DNA of 64,000 nt from Phycisphaerales bacterium (GTDB lineage: Bacteria; Planctomycetota; Phycisphaerae; Phycisphaerales; UBA1924), in the NCBI GenBank assembly GCA_947459215.1, contig CANHCQ010000001.1:62001-126000 (forward strand), read 5' to 3'. Under the pieces are notes generated by a model that saw only the letters and a program-made list of their open reading frames with translations, had not been told where the DNA came from and ran no database searches. Every line of letters starts with the position of its first letter. Position 1 is the first letter of the stretch. Shown here in pieces: positions 8,984 to 17,657 of the stretch. The position numbers were made by a program, and so were the translations under genes.

Positions 8984-9841
8984 TCAAAGCATTCCGCGAT
9001 CGGAGTCGTCGCGGAGGGCCAGCGGCTTGTTCAGGATCTCGTTGACGATCAGGGCCTGACGCCAGGATGCGCGGCTGTTGGGCAGGCTCTGCACCTTGAT
9101 GGGGCTGGTGCGGCGTGGGGCGTTGGAGAGCGTCTGTGGCGTGGGGCTGGCGATCTCGGTCGCGGCGTGGGCGGCGGCGATGCGCTTCTGCTGTGCAGCT
9201 TCCGAGCGGGCGGTGTCGCGTCGGTCCTGCTCGCGGCGGATCTTGTCGACGCGGACGCGCTCCTCGTTCTGCGAGCGCACCCGCTCAGCACGCGAGGCGT
9301 CGGAGAACTTGTCCTGATCGGACTGGTTGTCGCGTCGTTGGGTGTCGCTGCGGACGTTGTCCGGGCGGCTCTGGCTTGGTGTGGGCGCGGGGCGAGTGGT
9401 ACCGGCCCGGGCTTCGCGGCGTTTGCGGCGTTCGGCGGCGACATCCCGGTTGCGGCCCGAGCGCGGGGGGATCGTGCCGCCGCTGGTCGAGCCCGGCGGC
9501 AGGCCCAGGAGCACCTCGAGCGGATTGGGTTGCGAGGTCGGCTGCGGCATCGGCATGCCGGGGTCGACGCGTTCTTCACGCGACGACTGCTCGGCCCTGG
9601 CCTGAGCGCGGCGGCGCAGTTCGGCGAGTTCTGCTTCGCGCGAGAACTCCGCGGGCACGCCCATCGGCGGGGCCGGTTCGCGTCCGGTGCGGAGCGACTC
9701 GAGCTCGCGCTGTTCGATCTCAAGTTGCCGCTGTCGCGCAGCCTTCTGTTCGGCAATGGTTTTGAGAAGCCATTGCAGTGCCGAGCCGCCGAAGATCAGC
9801 AGCACGACGATAATCTGGGGGTTGTTGAGCAGCCAGCCCAC
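8984..9841 (-). CDS. Membrane-anchored Arg-rich protein of unknown function
   Basis: I do not recognise a named family. The 285-residue product starts with one membrane helix (PQIIVVLLIFGGSALQWLL, residues 8-26). A charged, probably coiled-coil stretch rich in Gln, Arg and Glu follows, then a long disordered region full of Arg, Ser and Pro. The last 30 residues look structured (SWRQALIVNEILNKPLALRD). A short anchored protein with a conserved (R)-x-A-(I/L)-x(3)-E-I-L-x-x-P-x-A-L-R end is, to my memory, widespread in planctomycetes, but I cannot give it a job. Confidence 0.7.
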   Translation of the reverse strand: MGWLLNNPQIIVVLLIFGGSALQWLLKTIAEQKAARQRQLEIEQRELESLRTGREPAPPMGVPAEFSREAELAELRRRAQARAEQSSREERVDPGMPMPQPTSQPNPLEVLLGLPPGSTSGGTIPPRSGRNRDVAAERRKRREARAGTTRPAPTPSQSRPDNVRSDTQRRDNQSDQDKFSDASRAERVRSQNEERVRVDKIRREQDRRDTARSEAAQQKRIAAAHAATEIASPTPQTLSNAPRRTSPIKVQSLPNSRASWRQALIVNEILNKPLALRDDSDRGML

Positions 9842-9853
9842 GGGCGGATGGTA

Positions 9854-11101
9854 TCAGCGTGCCGGATCGTGCGTCTGCGGAACGGCGATTGCCTCAGGGA
9901 TCGATTGCATGTCCGTCAACGGATGAGCGGGGGTGCTTTGCGGCCAGAGGTCGGCGTGGACTTGCCAGAAATGCTCGAATGACGCAGCGATGGAGAAAGA
10001 CTGCAAGTGCTGATGCGCGGCGGCCGCGAGTTCTAGACGCCGAGACGCATATATGGCGAGCACCTCGATCGCCGCGACCCAGGCCTTGACATCGTGGCTC
10101 GGAAGCACGAATCCGGTGTGTTCGTGCCGCACGATCTCTTGCGGCCCGCCGATGTTGGTGACCAGAGCGGGGACGCCGCTGGCCTGTGCCTCCATGACGA
10201 CTTGGCCGAGTGTGTCCGTGACACTCGGGAAGAGGAAGACATCGCTGGAGGCGTAGAGCGTGCTGAGCTCGGCGCCGTGGCGAAAGCCGAGGAAGTGGGC
10301 GTTCGGGAGCTCGGTGAGCATTGTGTCGCAGTAGGGGCCGTCGCCGACCAACACGAGGTCAGCGGCGACGCCGCGGGTGCCGAGCAAGGCTTCTGCGGCT
10401 TGCCACACCCGCACGAGCATCGGCATGTTCTTCTCGACGCTCAGGCGGCCGACGTAGAGGAACTTGATCGAGTCGTTCCGCACGCCGAGCGATCGCCAGA
10501 TCGCGGGATCGCGGAAGCTCGGCGAGAATCGGTCCAGCCGGATGCCGGGGCGGAGACGCGGCATGGCGACAGGGTGCACACCCAGCCCGTGAAGCTTGAT
10601 CGCGTAGTCGTCGCTGCGAGTGAAGATCGTTCCAAAGCGGCGATAGATGCAACGCATCGCACCGCGGGCGAGGGCGTTGAACGCGGGATCGTCGTCGAAC
10701 AGGTCCGCGATGTACGCCGGGAAATCGGTGTGGTAGGTGCCGACCAGCGGCACGCGAAGCAAACGTGACGCCAACACGCCGATCAGGCCGACTGGTCCGG
10801 GCGTGCTGACGTGGATCACATCCGGCTCGATCGCACGCACGCGACGCAACATCGCCCGGACGTTTGGCACGGCCAGCTCAAGCTGCGGATACCCGGGCAT
10901 CGGCCGAGCCAGCAACGGGGGCAGGTTGTGGATCGTTGGAAGCGTGCGGGTCGGGAACCTCGTGCTCGTGAGCACATGAAGCGGCCGCTGCGTGGCGAGG
11001 GATTGATCGAGGATGTCGTTGATGAAACGCGACACGCCGTTGACGTCGCCGAGGGTGTCGGTGAAGAGCGCGACGCGGGGATGGTGGGGCGTGACGGGCA
11101 C
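9854..11101 (-). CDS. GT4-family glycosyltransferase
   Basis: The 415-residue protein opens with VALFTDTLGDVNGVSRFIND, the glycine-rich acceptor-side motif of GT4 enzymes. The C-terminal Rossmann domain has VGRLSVEKNM, LVGDGPY and the donor-binding stretch SVTDTLGQVVMEAQASGVP with the EX7E-type glutamate. It resembles bacterial mannosyl- or glucosyltransferases acting on lipids or polysaccharide, but the sugar and acceptor cannot be read from sequence. Start is a GTG. It lies 12 bp from the end of the gene at 8984-9841 and diverges from coaD. Confidence 0.88.
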   Translation of the reverse strand: MPVTPHHPRVALFTDTLGDVNGVSRFINDILDQSLATQRPLHVLTSTRFPTRTLPTIHNLPPLLARPMPGYPQLELAVPNVRAMLRRVRAIEPDVIHVSTPGPVGLIGVLASRLLRVPLVGTYHTDFPAYIADLFDDDPAFNALARGAMRCIYRRFGTIFTRSDDYAIKLHGLGVHPVAMPRLRPGIRLDRFSPSFRDPAIWRSLGVRNDSIKFLYVGRLSVEKNMPMLVRVWQAAEALLGTRGVAADLVLVGDGPYCDTMLTELPNAHFLGFRHGAELSTLYASSDVFLFPSVTDTLGQVVMEAQASGVPALVTNIGGPQEIVRHEHTGFVLPSHDVKAWVAAIEVLAIYASRRLELAAAAHQHLQSFSIAASFEHFWQVHADLWPQSTPAHPLTDMQSIPEAIAVPQTHDPAR

Positions 11102-11215
11102 GGAATGGCGGGGCGGAGCGGTGTATGGAGAACTGGCTGTTCAGCGTACCGGGTGCCGGAAGCGTGGGAGGCTGCGGCCCGGGCACTGGGGTCGATTCTT
11201 CCTACTGTTTCCGGC

Positions 11216-11788
11216 ATGCCGACGCGTAAGCACCTGGCCATCTATCCCGGATCGTTTGACCCGATCAGCTTCGGGCATCTGGATGTCATTCGCCGCGGGA
11301 GGCGGCTGTTTGATGAGTTGATCGTGGCGGTCGGCCGCAATCCGAGCAAGGACCAGCTCTTCGACGCCAGCGAGCGGCTGGACATGACGCAGAAGCTTGT
11401 TGCGGAGCTGGTTGAAAAGGAGCCGGATGGCGCACCGGTCTTTGTGAAGGGCTTTACGGGGCTGACCGTGGACTTTGCCCGTTCTCAGCACGCCAGCGCG
11501 TTGCTCCGAGGCGTGCGAAACCTCAGCGACCTGCAGTACGAGATCCAGCAGGCGGTGACGAATCGTGAAGTCGCGGGGCTCGAGACGGCGTTCGTGGTCG
11601 CGGGGCAGACCTTTGCATACACCAGTTCGACACTCATCAAACAGATCGCCGCGATGGGTGAGGATCTGTCGTGCCTGACGTCGATGGTCCCGCCGCTGGT
11701 GATCGAAAAGCTGCGGGAGAAGAAGCAGCAGAAGCATCTGGCGCTGGAACGGCTGCGGGCGTCGCGAGATCAGGGCGTAGAGGGGTGA
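11216..11788 (+). CDS. coaD: Phosphopantetheine adenylyltransferase
   Basis: CoaD joins 4'-phosphopantetheine and ATP to dephospho-CoA, the penultimate step of CoA synthesis. The nucleotidyltransferase motif YPGSFDPISFGHLDVI (His21 in GH) and the later TSSTLIKQIA (the ISSTxVR equivalent) are present. RGVRNLSDLQYEIQQA is the substrate-binding helix. The product is 190 residues, about 25 more than E. coli CoaD because of a basic C-terminal tail (KKQQKHLALERLRASRD). The frame runs far upstream of 11216, but only this ATG fits the family start. Confidence 0.94.
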   Translation: MPTRKHLAIYPGSFDPISFGHLDVIRRGRRLFDELIVAVGRNPSKDQLFDASERLDMTQKLVAELVEKEPDGAPVFVKGFTGLTVDFARSQHASALLRGVRNLSDLQYEIQQAVTNREVAGLETAFVVAGQTFAYTSSTLIKQIAAMGEDLSCLTSMVPPLVIEKLREKKQQKHLALERLRASRDQGVEG

Positions 11789-11797
11789 GAGGGGGAC

Positions 11798-11975
11798 AGT
11801 GGGGCAGTGGAGGAGTGGGGCAGTGGGGCAGATTTCAGCGCAGCGGGGCCGCAGCTGTCACTCGTGAGTCCAGATCGATCTTTCGTACCGCGACGCGCGT
11901 AGCGTTGTTTGTCTCGCTGCTCGCGTCCGCTTTGCTTGGCTCTGCTCCACTTCCTCACTCCTCCACTGCCCCACT
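11798..11975. repeat. 178-bp element with 23-bp inverted ends
   Basis: The left end (11798-11820) and the reverse complement of the right end (11953-11975) match at 22 of 23 positions and are made of GGGGCAGTGGAGGAGTG-type units. The element fills the gap between coaD and the next gene, ending 5 bp before the latter's ATG, so it must carry or displace that gene's promoter. Confidence 0.65.
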
Positions 11976-11980
11976 TCCCA

Positions 11981-12664
11981 ATGAACCTCCGCATCATTTC
12001 CATCGGCACTCTTCCGTCCCATCCTTTGTGGGGTGAGCGCAGCCAGGTTCGTACCGGGCACGCTACGACCTCGCTGATCGTCGCTGGCGAAAAGCGGATT
12101 CTCGTCGATCCCGGGCTTCCGGAGCAGGCATTGGTGGCGCGACTTGCGGAGCGGGCGTCGCTGACGCCCTCGCAGATTACCGATGTGTTCCTGACATCGT
12201 TCCGCGCCGACGCGCGGCGCGGCATCGGCGCATTCGCGAGAGCCAACTGGTGGGTCAGCGAAGAGGAGCGTGAAGGTGTGGGCATCCCGCTCGCCACGCG
12301 GCTGAAGGAATCGAGCCAGGACCCCGAGCAGCAGGAGATCGCCGCAGTGTTGCAGCGGGATGTCGCAGTGCTGCAACGCTGCAAGCCGGCTCCCGAAGAA
12401 CTCGCCGAGCGGGTGACGCTCTTTCCGCTCCCGGGCGTGACCCCGGGCATGAGCGGCCTGCTGCTCGAGGACGCACGATTCACGGTCGTGTTGACCGGTG
12501 ACGCGATTCCGACGATCGAGCATCTCGAGCGCGGCCAAGTGCCTGATGACGCGGTGGACCTCGAGAAAGCTCAGGAGAGCTTCACCGACGCGGTGGAAGT
12601 TGCCGACATGTTCGTGCTCGGGCGCGACAACCTCGTGGTGAACCCGACCAAGCGGCCGTTCTGA
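11981..12664 (+). CDS. Metallo-beta-lactamase-fold protein without metal ligands
   Basis: The 227-residue product follows the MBL fold: ATTSLIVAGEKRILVDPGLP (first strands), TDVFLTSFRADARRGIG, LFPLPGVTPGMSGLLLED and VVLTGDAIPT. The HxHxDH metal site is S-F-R-A-D-A, so the His residues are lost and only the Asp is kept. The His residues of the usual PGHTPGH are Val and Met. It is very unlikely to bind two metal ions as hydrolases of this fold do. A role as a binding or structural protein is inferred; no partner is evident. The start at 11981 coincides with the beginning of homology. Confidence 0.75.
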   Translation: MNLRIISIGTLPSHPLWGERSQVRTGHATTSLIVAGEKRILVDPGLPEQALVARLAERASLTPSQITDVFLTSFRADARRGIGAFARANWWVSEEEREGVGIPLATRLKESSQDPEQQEIAAVLQRDVAVLQRCKPAPEELAERVTLFPLPGVTPGMSGLLLEDARFTVVLTGDAIPTIEHLERGQVPDDAVDLEKAQESFTDAVEVADMFVLGRDNLVVNPTKRPF

Positions 12665-12717
12665 TCGATCTGGCAGCCGCGGGCAGCCGCGGGCGTCCGT
12701 GGCGGTAGGATTTCCTG

Positions 12718-13710
12718 ATGTCCACCGGCACTCGCTTCTTTGGCCTGCTCTTGGCGATCGCGCTGCTTATCGGTGCGGTCATCGCGGATTGGTACCTGAT
12801 TCGGCGTGCCCTGGCGCAGTACGCATCCGGCGCCGGTTGGCAGCAGACCACCGGTACGATCGTCACAACAACGGTGACATCTCGCAAGACCAAAGGTGGC
12901 CGCCGGTATCGTGCCACCGTGACGTACGAGTACCAAGCCGCGGGCGAGACCCGCACGGGCTCGACGATCGTGGTGGACGAGTCCGAGGGGCCGTCGTTCC
13001 GATCCGAATCGGCCGCAAGGAGCGCGTTCCCGCAGGGTGGGTCGGTGCCGGTGTACGTCGATCCGGCGGACCCGACGAACGCGGCGCTGGTGGTGGGGCT
13101 GCAGAAGAAGACAATTGCGCTGCTGTACTTCGCCGGAGTGCTGAACGCCTTTGCGTTGACCATGCTTCGGCCTTCGATCCGCTCGTTCGGGGTCCGCAGG
13201 GAGCCGATTCGCTATTACCTGATCGAAGACGACGCGAGCCGCGCCGTGCTGCGATTGAGCCACCTCAATGCGTTGGAGTTCGGCGTGATGTGGATCGGCC
13301 TGGCGAGTGTCGCTGTGGCGCTTGGCGTGCTGTTGCTGCCGTCGTCGGTGCTGATGGCGTGGATCGGCCTTCCGGTCCTCGCGGGCGTTGGCGTGCTGGG
13401 TTTCCTTTGGCGATTTGCGGGGCACCGCGCGGGGCGATTTGACATCGTGGTCGATCGGGCGTCGGGGTTTGTCACGTTCCCGCCGCGGATCGGACAGGCG
13501 GCTGCCGAGCAGGACATGGCATTGATCGATCAGATCGAGCTGCGCGATTCCACCGTGAGCAACGGCAAGAACAAGCAGCCGACGGCGGACATCTACGTCC
13601 ACACGGCCGACGCCGAGCCTCGGGCACTGGTCAAGTGGATCGAGCGGGGCGAAGCCGAGCTGATCGCGACGTGGCTCCGCCGCGAGTGTGCACTCGATTC
13701 CGCCGGGTGA
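12718..13710 (+). CDS. DUF3592-like integral membrane protein
   Basis: The 330-residue product has an N-terminal membrane helix (FFGLLLAIALLIGAVIADW), then a soluble beta-rich part of DUF3592 type (GWQQTTGTIVTT...RRYRATVTYEYQAAGETRTG...VPVYVDPADPTNAAL). Three further hydrophobic stretches follow, around residues 126-142, 183-209 and 212-232. The C-terminal 100 residues are polar, rich in Asp, Glu and Arg. DUF3592 proteins have no settled function. It starts 53 bp after the preceding gene and is convergent with the next. Confidence 0.7.
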   Translation: MSTGTRFFGLLLAIALLIGAVIADWYLIRRALAQYASGAGWQQTTGTIVTTTVTSRKTKGGRRYRATVTYEYQAAGETRTGSTIVVDESEGPSFRSESAARSAFPQGGSVPVYVDPADPTNAALVVGLQKKTIALLYFAGVLNAFALTMLRPSIRSFGVRREPIRYYLIEDDASRAVLRLSHLNALEFGVMWIGLASVAVALGVLLLPSSVLMAWIGLPVLAGVGVLGFLWRFAGHRAGRFDIVVDRASGFVTFPPRIGQAAAEQDMALIDQIELRDSTVSNGKNKQPTADIYVHTADAEPRALVKWIERGEAELIATWLRRECALDSAG

Positions 13711-13746
13711 GGCATGTCGCTGTGTGATCGGGTGTGCCGCTCACGC

Positions 13747-14799
13747 TCACGAGGAGAAACGCTCGAAGTCTCTCTTGATGTCTTCGAGCAGATCGACATC
13801 GGTGGGGACCTTGCTGCCCAGGATCTCAAGGGCTTTGCGAGAGAGCGTGATTGCGCCGTCTTTATCTCCGGTCGCAAACCGTGTCCGCGCCAAGACGGCG
13901 AGCACCCGCGGCTCGGTGGATTCGTCGCTCGCCGCTCGGTAGGCCAGATCGCGAGCAAGGCGGGCGAGATCGAGGTTCTGCGTGAGATTGAACACCGTGC
14001 TCCGCCCGCACACCGCGTCGGCGAAGCCGAGCATCTCCTGCCGCTCCGCTTCGCCCAGGCGTGAGCCGAGCACGCCGAGCTTCTCGCCGGCGGCGAGCAT
14101 GCGCTTCGGGTCCTTGGCCCGCTGGGCGCGGATGATCTCGATGTGCATCCACGCCATGTCTTCGGCATGCTCCACCTGATCCCGCACCGAGTCGAGATCC
14201 CACTGGCCCGAGAGCACGGCGTTGAGGATCTGGGTGGTCTGGCCGGGTGCGCCGTACCACGCGATGCGTCCCTTGGGATCGATGACAACGACCAGCGGAA
14301 CGTTCTGGCCACCGAGTGCGTCGAGGTACGCATCACGCGACTTCGTGGCGTCGTCCCACGCGATTGGGAACCGCACGTTCGTGGAGTAGGCGTTGAGTAC
14401 AGTCGCGAGGTCTTCGCGCGTCGCTCCGCCGCCGTGGCCGCTGACGCCGATCACGCGCGCCATGCGATTGGTAAAGCGGTCGGAGAGGTTGGAAACGGAG
14501 TCGAAGAACGGCTTGATGGGTCGCGTGGTGGGGGTGAAGAAGACCATTGCGTAGGCGGTCCCCGGCCGGAACCCGTCGCGCGGCGGGGCGGGCTTGCCCT
14601 CGTCGATCCATTCCTGCACGCTCAGGGGTGGGGCATCGTCGCCGATGCGGAGCTTGCGTTCGGGCTGCTTGTCGGGCACGCTGAGCGAGATGCCCTCTTC
14701 CGGAGCCAGGGCGCCGCGGACGATCGGATTATCTACCGGGAGCACCCCACCCTGCAGCAGCGTCGCGGCAAGCATGAGCGGGAGAAGTACGTTCGACAT
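13747..14799 (-). CDS. Thioredoxin-fold protein lacking the CxxC motif
   Basis: This 350-residue secreted protein resembles its upstream neighbour (14936-15925) in layout: signal peptide, TlpA-type thioredoxin fold, then a helical TPR-like tail ending in TGDKDGAITLSRKALEIL. At the active-site position the neighbour has WATWCGPCIK while this protein has FFTPTTRPIK (residues 88-97), so both cysteines are gone. The cis-Pro region is kept (QNVPLVVVIDPKGRIAWYG). Redox activity is therefore unlikely. The ATG at 14799, followed by a good signal peptide, is preferred to the longer frame from 14868. The two genes look like an old tandem duplication. Confidence 0.75.
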   Translation of the reverse strand: MSNVLLPLMLAATLLQGGVLPVDNPIVRGALAPEEGISLSVPDKQPERKLRIGDDAPPLSVQEWIDEGKPAPPRDGFRPGTAYAMVFFTPTTRPIKPFFDSVSNLSDRFTNRMARVIGVSGHGGGATREDLATVLNAYSTNVRFPIAWDDATKSRDAYLDALGGQNVPLVVVIDPKGRIAWYGAPGQTTQILNAVLSGQWDLDSVRDQVEHAEDMAWMHIEIIRAQRAKDPKRMLAAGEKLGVLGSRLGEAERQEMLGFADAVCGRSTVFNLTQNLDLARLARDLAYRAASDESTEPRVLAVLARTRFATGDKDGAITLSRKALEILGSKVPTDVDLLEDIKRDFERFSS

Positions 14800-14880
14800 G
14801 GTCGTTCTCGCGAAGGGTTTGGTTGAAGGTCTTCCCGCGAGCGGGCGAAAAGTTGCGTCGATTTTCAACAGCTCCCAAAG

Positions 14881-14909
14881 AACACGGCCCGCCGAGTTGG
14901 CGGGCCGTG
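14881..14909 (-). terminator. Terminator-like hairpin after the TlpA-like gene
   Basis: A 12-bp perfect stem (ACACGGCCCGCC / GGCGGGCCGTGT) with a 5-nt loop lies 26 bp past the minus-strand stop at 14936 and is followed on that strand by a T-rich stretch. Confidence 0.7.
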
Positions 14910-14935
14910 TGGAGTGGGCTGAGGCTGTCGATACC

Positions 14936-15925
14936 TTACTTCGCGCTCTGATATTCCTTCAGCGCCGATTCGAGCTCGGCCTTGTCCTTCTCGTTCTCGG
15001 CGAGGGCGATCGCCTTGGTCTGGATCTCGATCGCCTTGGCGGTGTCGCCCTTGACGAAGTGCACACGGGCGAGGGTGTCGAGAATGCCAGGCTCTTTGCC
15101 GTTGGTCGCCTTGTTGGCCTTCTCGGCGGCGTCGAGCGCGATCTCGACGAGCTTGGGGTTGGACTTCACATCGAGCTTGCGGCCCGGATCAACGATGCCC
15201 CACGCGATGTAGTTGTAGATTCCCGGGTTCTGGCCCGCGAACGCCATCAGCTTCGGGGCTGCGTCGATGATCTTCGCCGCGTCCTTGGACTTGAGCGCTC
15301 GCGAGAAGGTGATCTGGGCCATGTCCGAGGCGCGGTCGGCCTCGAAGGCGCTGCGTGCGGCGTCGATGTCCCACTTGCCGGCGACGATCTTCTCCAAGGG
15401 CTCGTCCATCACGAACGGCGAGCCGATCCAGGCGATCACGCCGTTCTGATCGACAATGAACGCCGTCGGGATGCCGCTCTGGGCGGCCGCGGTCATGTAC
15501 GAGTCGCTGGTCGAGCGGCCGGTGTCCCACGCCACGGTGTAGCCCATGGTGTCGCCCTTCTTGGCGACCATCGACTCCACGCCCTGCAGGTTGTTCCTGG
15601 GGTCCTCACTCGTCACGCCGATGATGGTCACGCCCTTGTCTGCGTACTTCTTCTGCAGTTCCGAGAGGTGCGGCATGCTCTTGATGCACGGGCCGCACCA
15701 CGTTGCCCAAAACTCGACAACGTAGACCTTGCCCTTCTCGAAGGAGTTGACCGGGCTGTTCTTGACCCACTTGGCGATGCTGAGCGCGGGGGCGGGATTG
15801 CCAACGGTGAGCGAGCCTGGCTCGATCGCCACGGGCTTGGGTGCCGCCGGCGTGGGCTCGGCGTGAACGGTGGCCGCAAGTCCGGCGATCATGGCGATGG
15901 CAGCGAGGCGGGCGATAGATTTCAA
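14936..15925 (-). CDS. TlpA-like secreted thiol-disulfide oxidoreductase with TPR tail
   Basis: The 329-residue protein has a signal peptide (ending near ATVHAEP), a TlpA/ResA-type thioredoxin domain with active site WCGPC (Cys77, Cys80) and cis-Pro in QSGIPTAFIVDQNG, then an alpha-helical tail with a TPR-like unit (KGDTAKAIEIQTKAIALA). It should reduce or exchange disulfides in envelope proteins. The start codon is TTG at 15925, with GGAG 7 nt before it. No cytochrome c maturation genes are nearby to suggest a substrate. A cysteine-free relative lies directly downstream. Confidence 0.88.
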   Translation of the reverse strand: MKSIARLAAIAMIAGLAATVHAEPTPAAPKPVAIEPGSLTVGNPAPALSIAKWVKNSPVNSFEKGKVYVVEFWATWCGPCIKSMPHLSELQKKYADKGVTIIGVTSEDPRNNLQGVESMVAKKGDTMGYTVAWDTGRSTSDSYMTAAAQSGIPTAFIVDQNGVIAWIGSPFVMDEPLEKIVAGKWDIDAARSAFEADRASDMAQITFSRALKSKDAAKIIDAAPKLMAFAGQNPGIYNYIAWGIVDPGRKLDVKSNPKLVEIALDAAEKANKATNGKEPGILDTLARVHFVKGDTAKAIEIQTKAIALAENEKDKAELESALKEYQSAK

Positions 15926-16184
15926 AGGTGGGCTCCGTGGAAGTGCCAGCGATCCGCCGAGGGCAACGCCTCGGGTCTATGGCACAGCATATTCGATGCC
16001 CCAAACGGGTGCGTGTTCCCGGACGGGGCCCGGCAAACAGTCGGGTTCGGGCTTGGATCGGGTGCGTTTGGGGGTAGGGCGAACGGACTTCTTGCGTTGC
16101 ATCTCTGAAAAGCGGTTGGCTGCACGGTCGATGTTGGGCGCACGACGGTTTGGGGAAGACGTCACAAGGGAACAAGCCGTGCGT

Positions 16185-17489
16185 ATGAAAAAGCAGGTGG
16201 GTGGGTTCGCCGTGCTGGCGATCGCGTGGGGTAGCGTGGTTGTCGCGGGGCCGTTGACGCCGCCCGCGGGCCCGATCGTGGGCACGCACAAGACGCTGAC
16301 GGAGGTTGAGCCGCGGGTTGCGCTCTCGCAGCCGCTGGCGCCCGCGAACGGGTCCGCGATGATCGTGATCTCGCAGAGCGGTTCTTACTACCTGACTTCG
16401 AATATTGTGGCGAGCGCTGGCTTTCAGGGATCGGGGATCGTCGTCTCCGCAGACGATGTGACGCTGGACCTCAACGGCTTTTCGATCGTCGGCAGCGGGG
16501 TCGGCAACTCGGTGAGCAGCGGGATCTCGTGCGCTTCCAACACGGGGAAGCGGTTGTCGATCCGCAACGGGAAGGTGCGCAACTGGGCGGGCTCGGGGAT
16601 CGATGCCAAGACCTCGGGAGGCAGCAACGCGGTCATCACCGAGGTGCACGCCTCGGACAACGCTGGCTCCGGCTTCTCGGTCAGCGAAGACAGCGTGCTC
16701 ACCCGGTGCACATCGACCTCGAACGGCGAGCACGGCTTCCACCTCGGAACCTCGAACACGGTGACGGACTGCACCGCCGACAACAACGGATCCTCGGGGT
16801 TCCGCGTTGGCTTGGCGGGATCGCTCCGCGGGTGCACGGCTCGTTTCAACACGCAGTATGGCTTCAGCGGGAACGCCACCAATTCGTTCCTGAACTGTGT
16901 TGCTCGACAGAACTCGGGCGGCGGGTTCTCGGTTTCTGCGGGCGCGGTGCTGGAGGGATGCATCGCGGACACGAACGGGAGCGTGGGATTCCACGGCGAC
17001 GGGAACGGCAGCACCCTCACCGGCTGCAGCGCGTACGACAACGGCGGCACCGGATTCTCGTTCACCGGAGCGACCACGATCGCGAATTGCACGGCGTTCA
17101 GCAACGGTCAGCACGGGGTGCTTGTCACCAGCGGATCGACCGTGACCGGGGGCACGTTCCGCGGCAACACGGTGGACGGCATCCGCGCCTCCACCAACTG
17201 CACGATTCTGAACAACACCTGCACCGCAAACACCGGCGCGGGCATCCTCGTTACGGGCAGCTCGGGCACCCGGGTTGAAGGGAACACCGTGACCAACAAC
17301 GGGACCGGGGTCAGCGTCTCCGGCGGGGCGATCGTGGTGCGGAACACGGCGTCGAAGAACCCGGCGACGGGGTCGGTCGGGGCCAACGACTTTGTCTCGT
17401 CGGGCACCAACGCGATCGGGCAGATCTTCGACGTAACCGCCGGTGGCACGATCACGACCGGAAACTCGTTTGCGAACTTCAAATACTGA
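16185..17489 (+). CDS. Secreted right-handed parallel beta-helix protein
   Basis: The 434-residue product starts with a signal peptide and the motif AGPLTPPAGPIVGTHKTLTEVEPR, which is shared almost word for word with the next gene. The rest is a chain of short beta-helix rungs with many Gly, Asn, Ser and Thr, such as NGEHGFHLGTSNTVTDCTAD and NTGAGILVTGSSGTRVEGNT. Such folds bind or cleave polysaccharides, but no catalytic residues are evident. No dockerin or sorting tail is visible. A GTG 6 nt upstream (16179) is better placed relative to AAGGGA and could be the true start. Confidence 0.8.
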   Translation: MKKQVGGFAVLAIAWGSVVVAGPLTPPAGPIVGTHKTLTEVEPRVALSQPLAPANGSAMIVISQSGSYYLTSNIVASAGFQGSGIVVSADDVTLDLNGFSIVGSGVGNSVSSGISCASNTGKRLSIRNGKVRNWAGSGIDAKTSGGSNAVITEVHASDNAGSGFSVSEDSVLTRCTSTSNGEHGFHLGTSNTVTDCTADNNGSSGFRVGLAGSLRGCTARFNTQYGFSGNATNSFLNCVARQNSGGGFSVSAGAVLEGCIADTNGSVGFHGDGNGSTLTGCSAYDNGGTGFSFTGATTIANCTAFSNGQHGVLVTSGSTVTGGTFRGNTVDGIRASTNCTILNNTCTANTGAGILVTGSSGTRVEGNTVTNNGTGVSVSGGAIVVRNTASKNPATGSVGANDFVSSGTNAIGQIFDVTAGGTITTGNSFANFKY

Positions 17490-17657
17490 CACCCGGGGAA
17501 ACGCGGTCTTGAGGTTTTCGGATTCCGGCGTGATTCTGAGAGAACGGCGATCTCGCCGGCATTCGGAATCCGTGCCGAAATTCGTTGGTATTTCGGGATG
17601 TCCTCGGTACATTGCACCATTCGCGGCGGGCGACCTGCCCGAGCCCTGGAGGTTGCC

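Noticed and set aside
15960-16000. A sigma-54 type promoter (TGGCAC followed by TATT)
   Set aside because: The conserved GC of the -12 element is missing and no sigma-54 activator is nearby.
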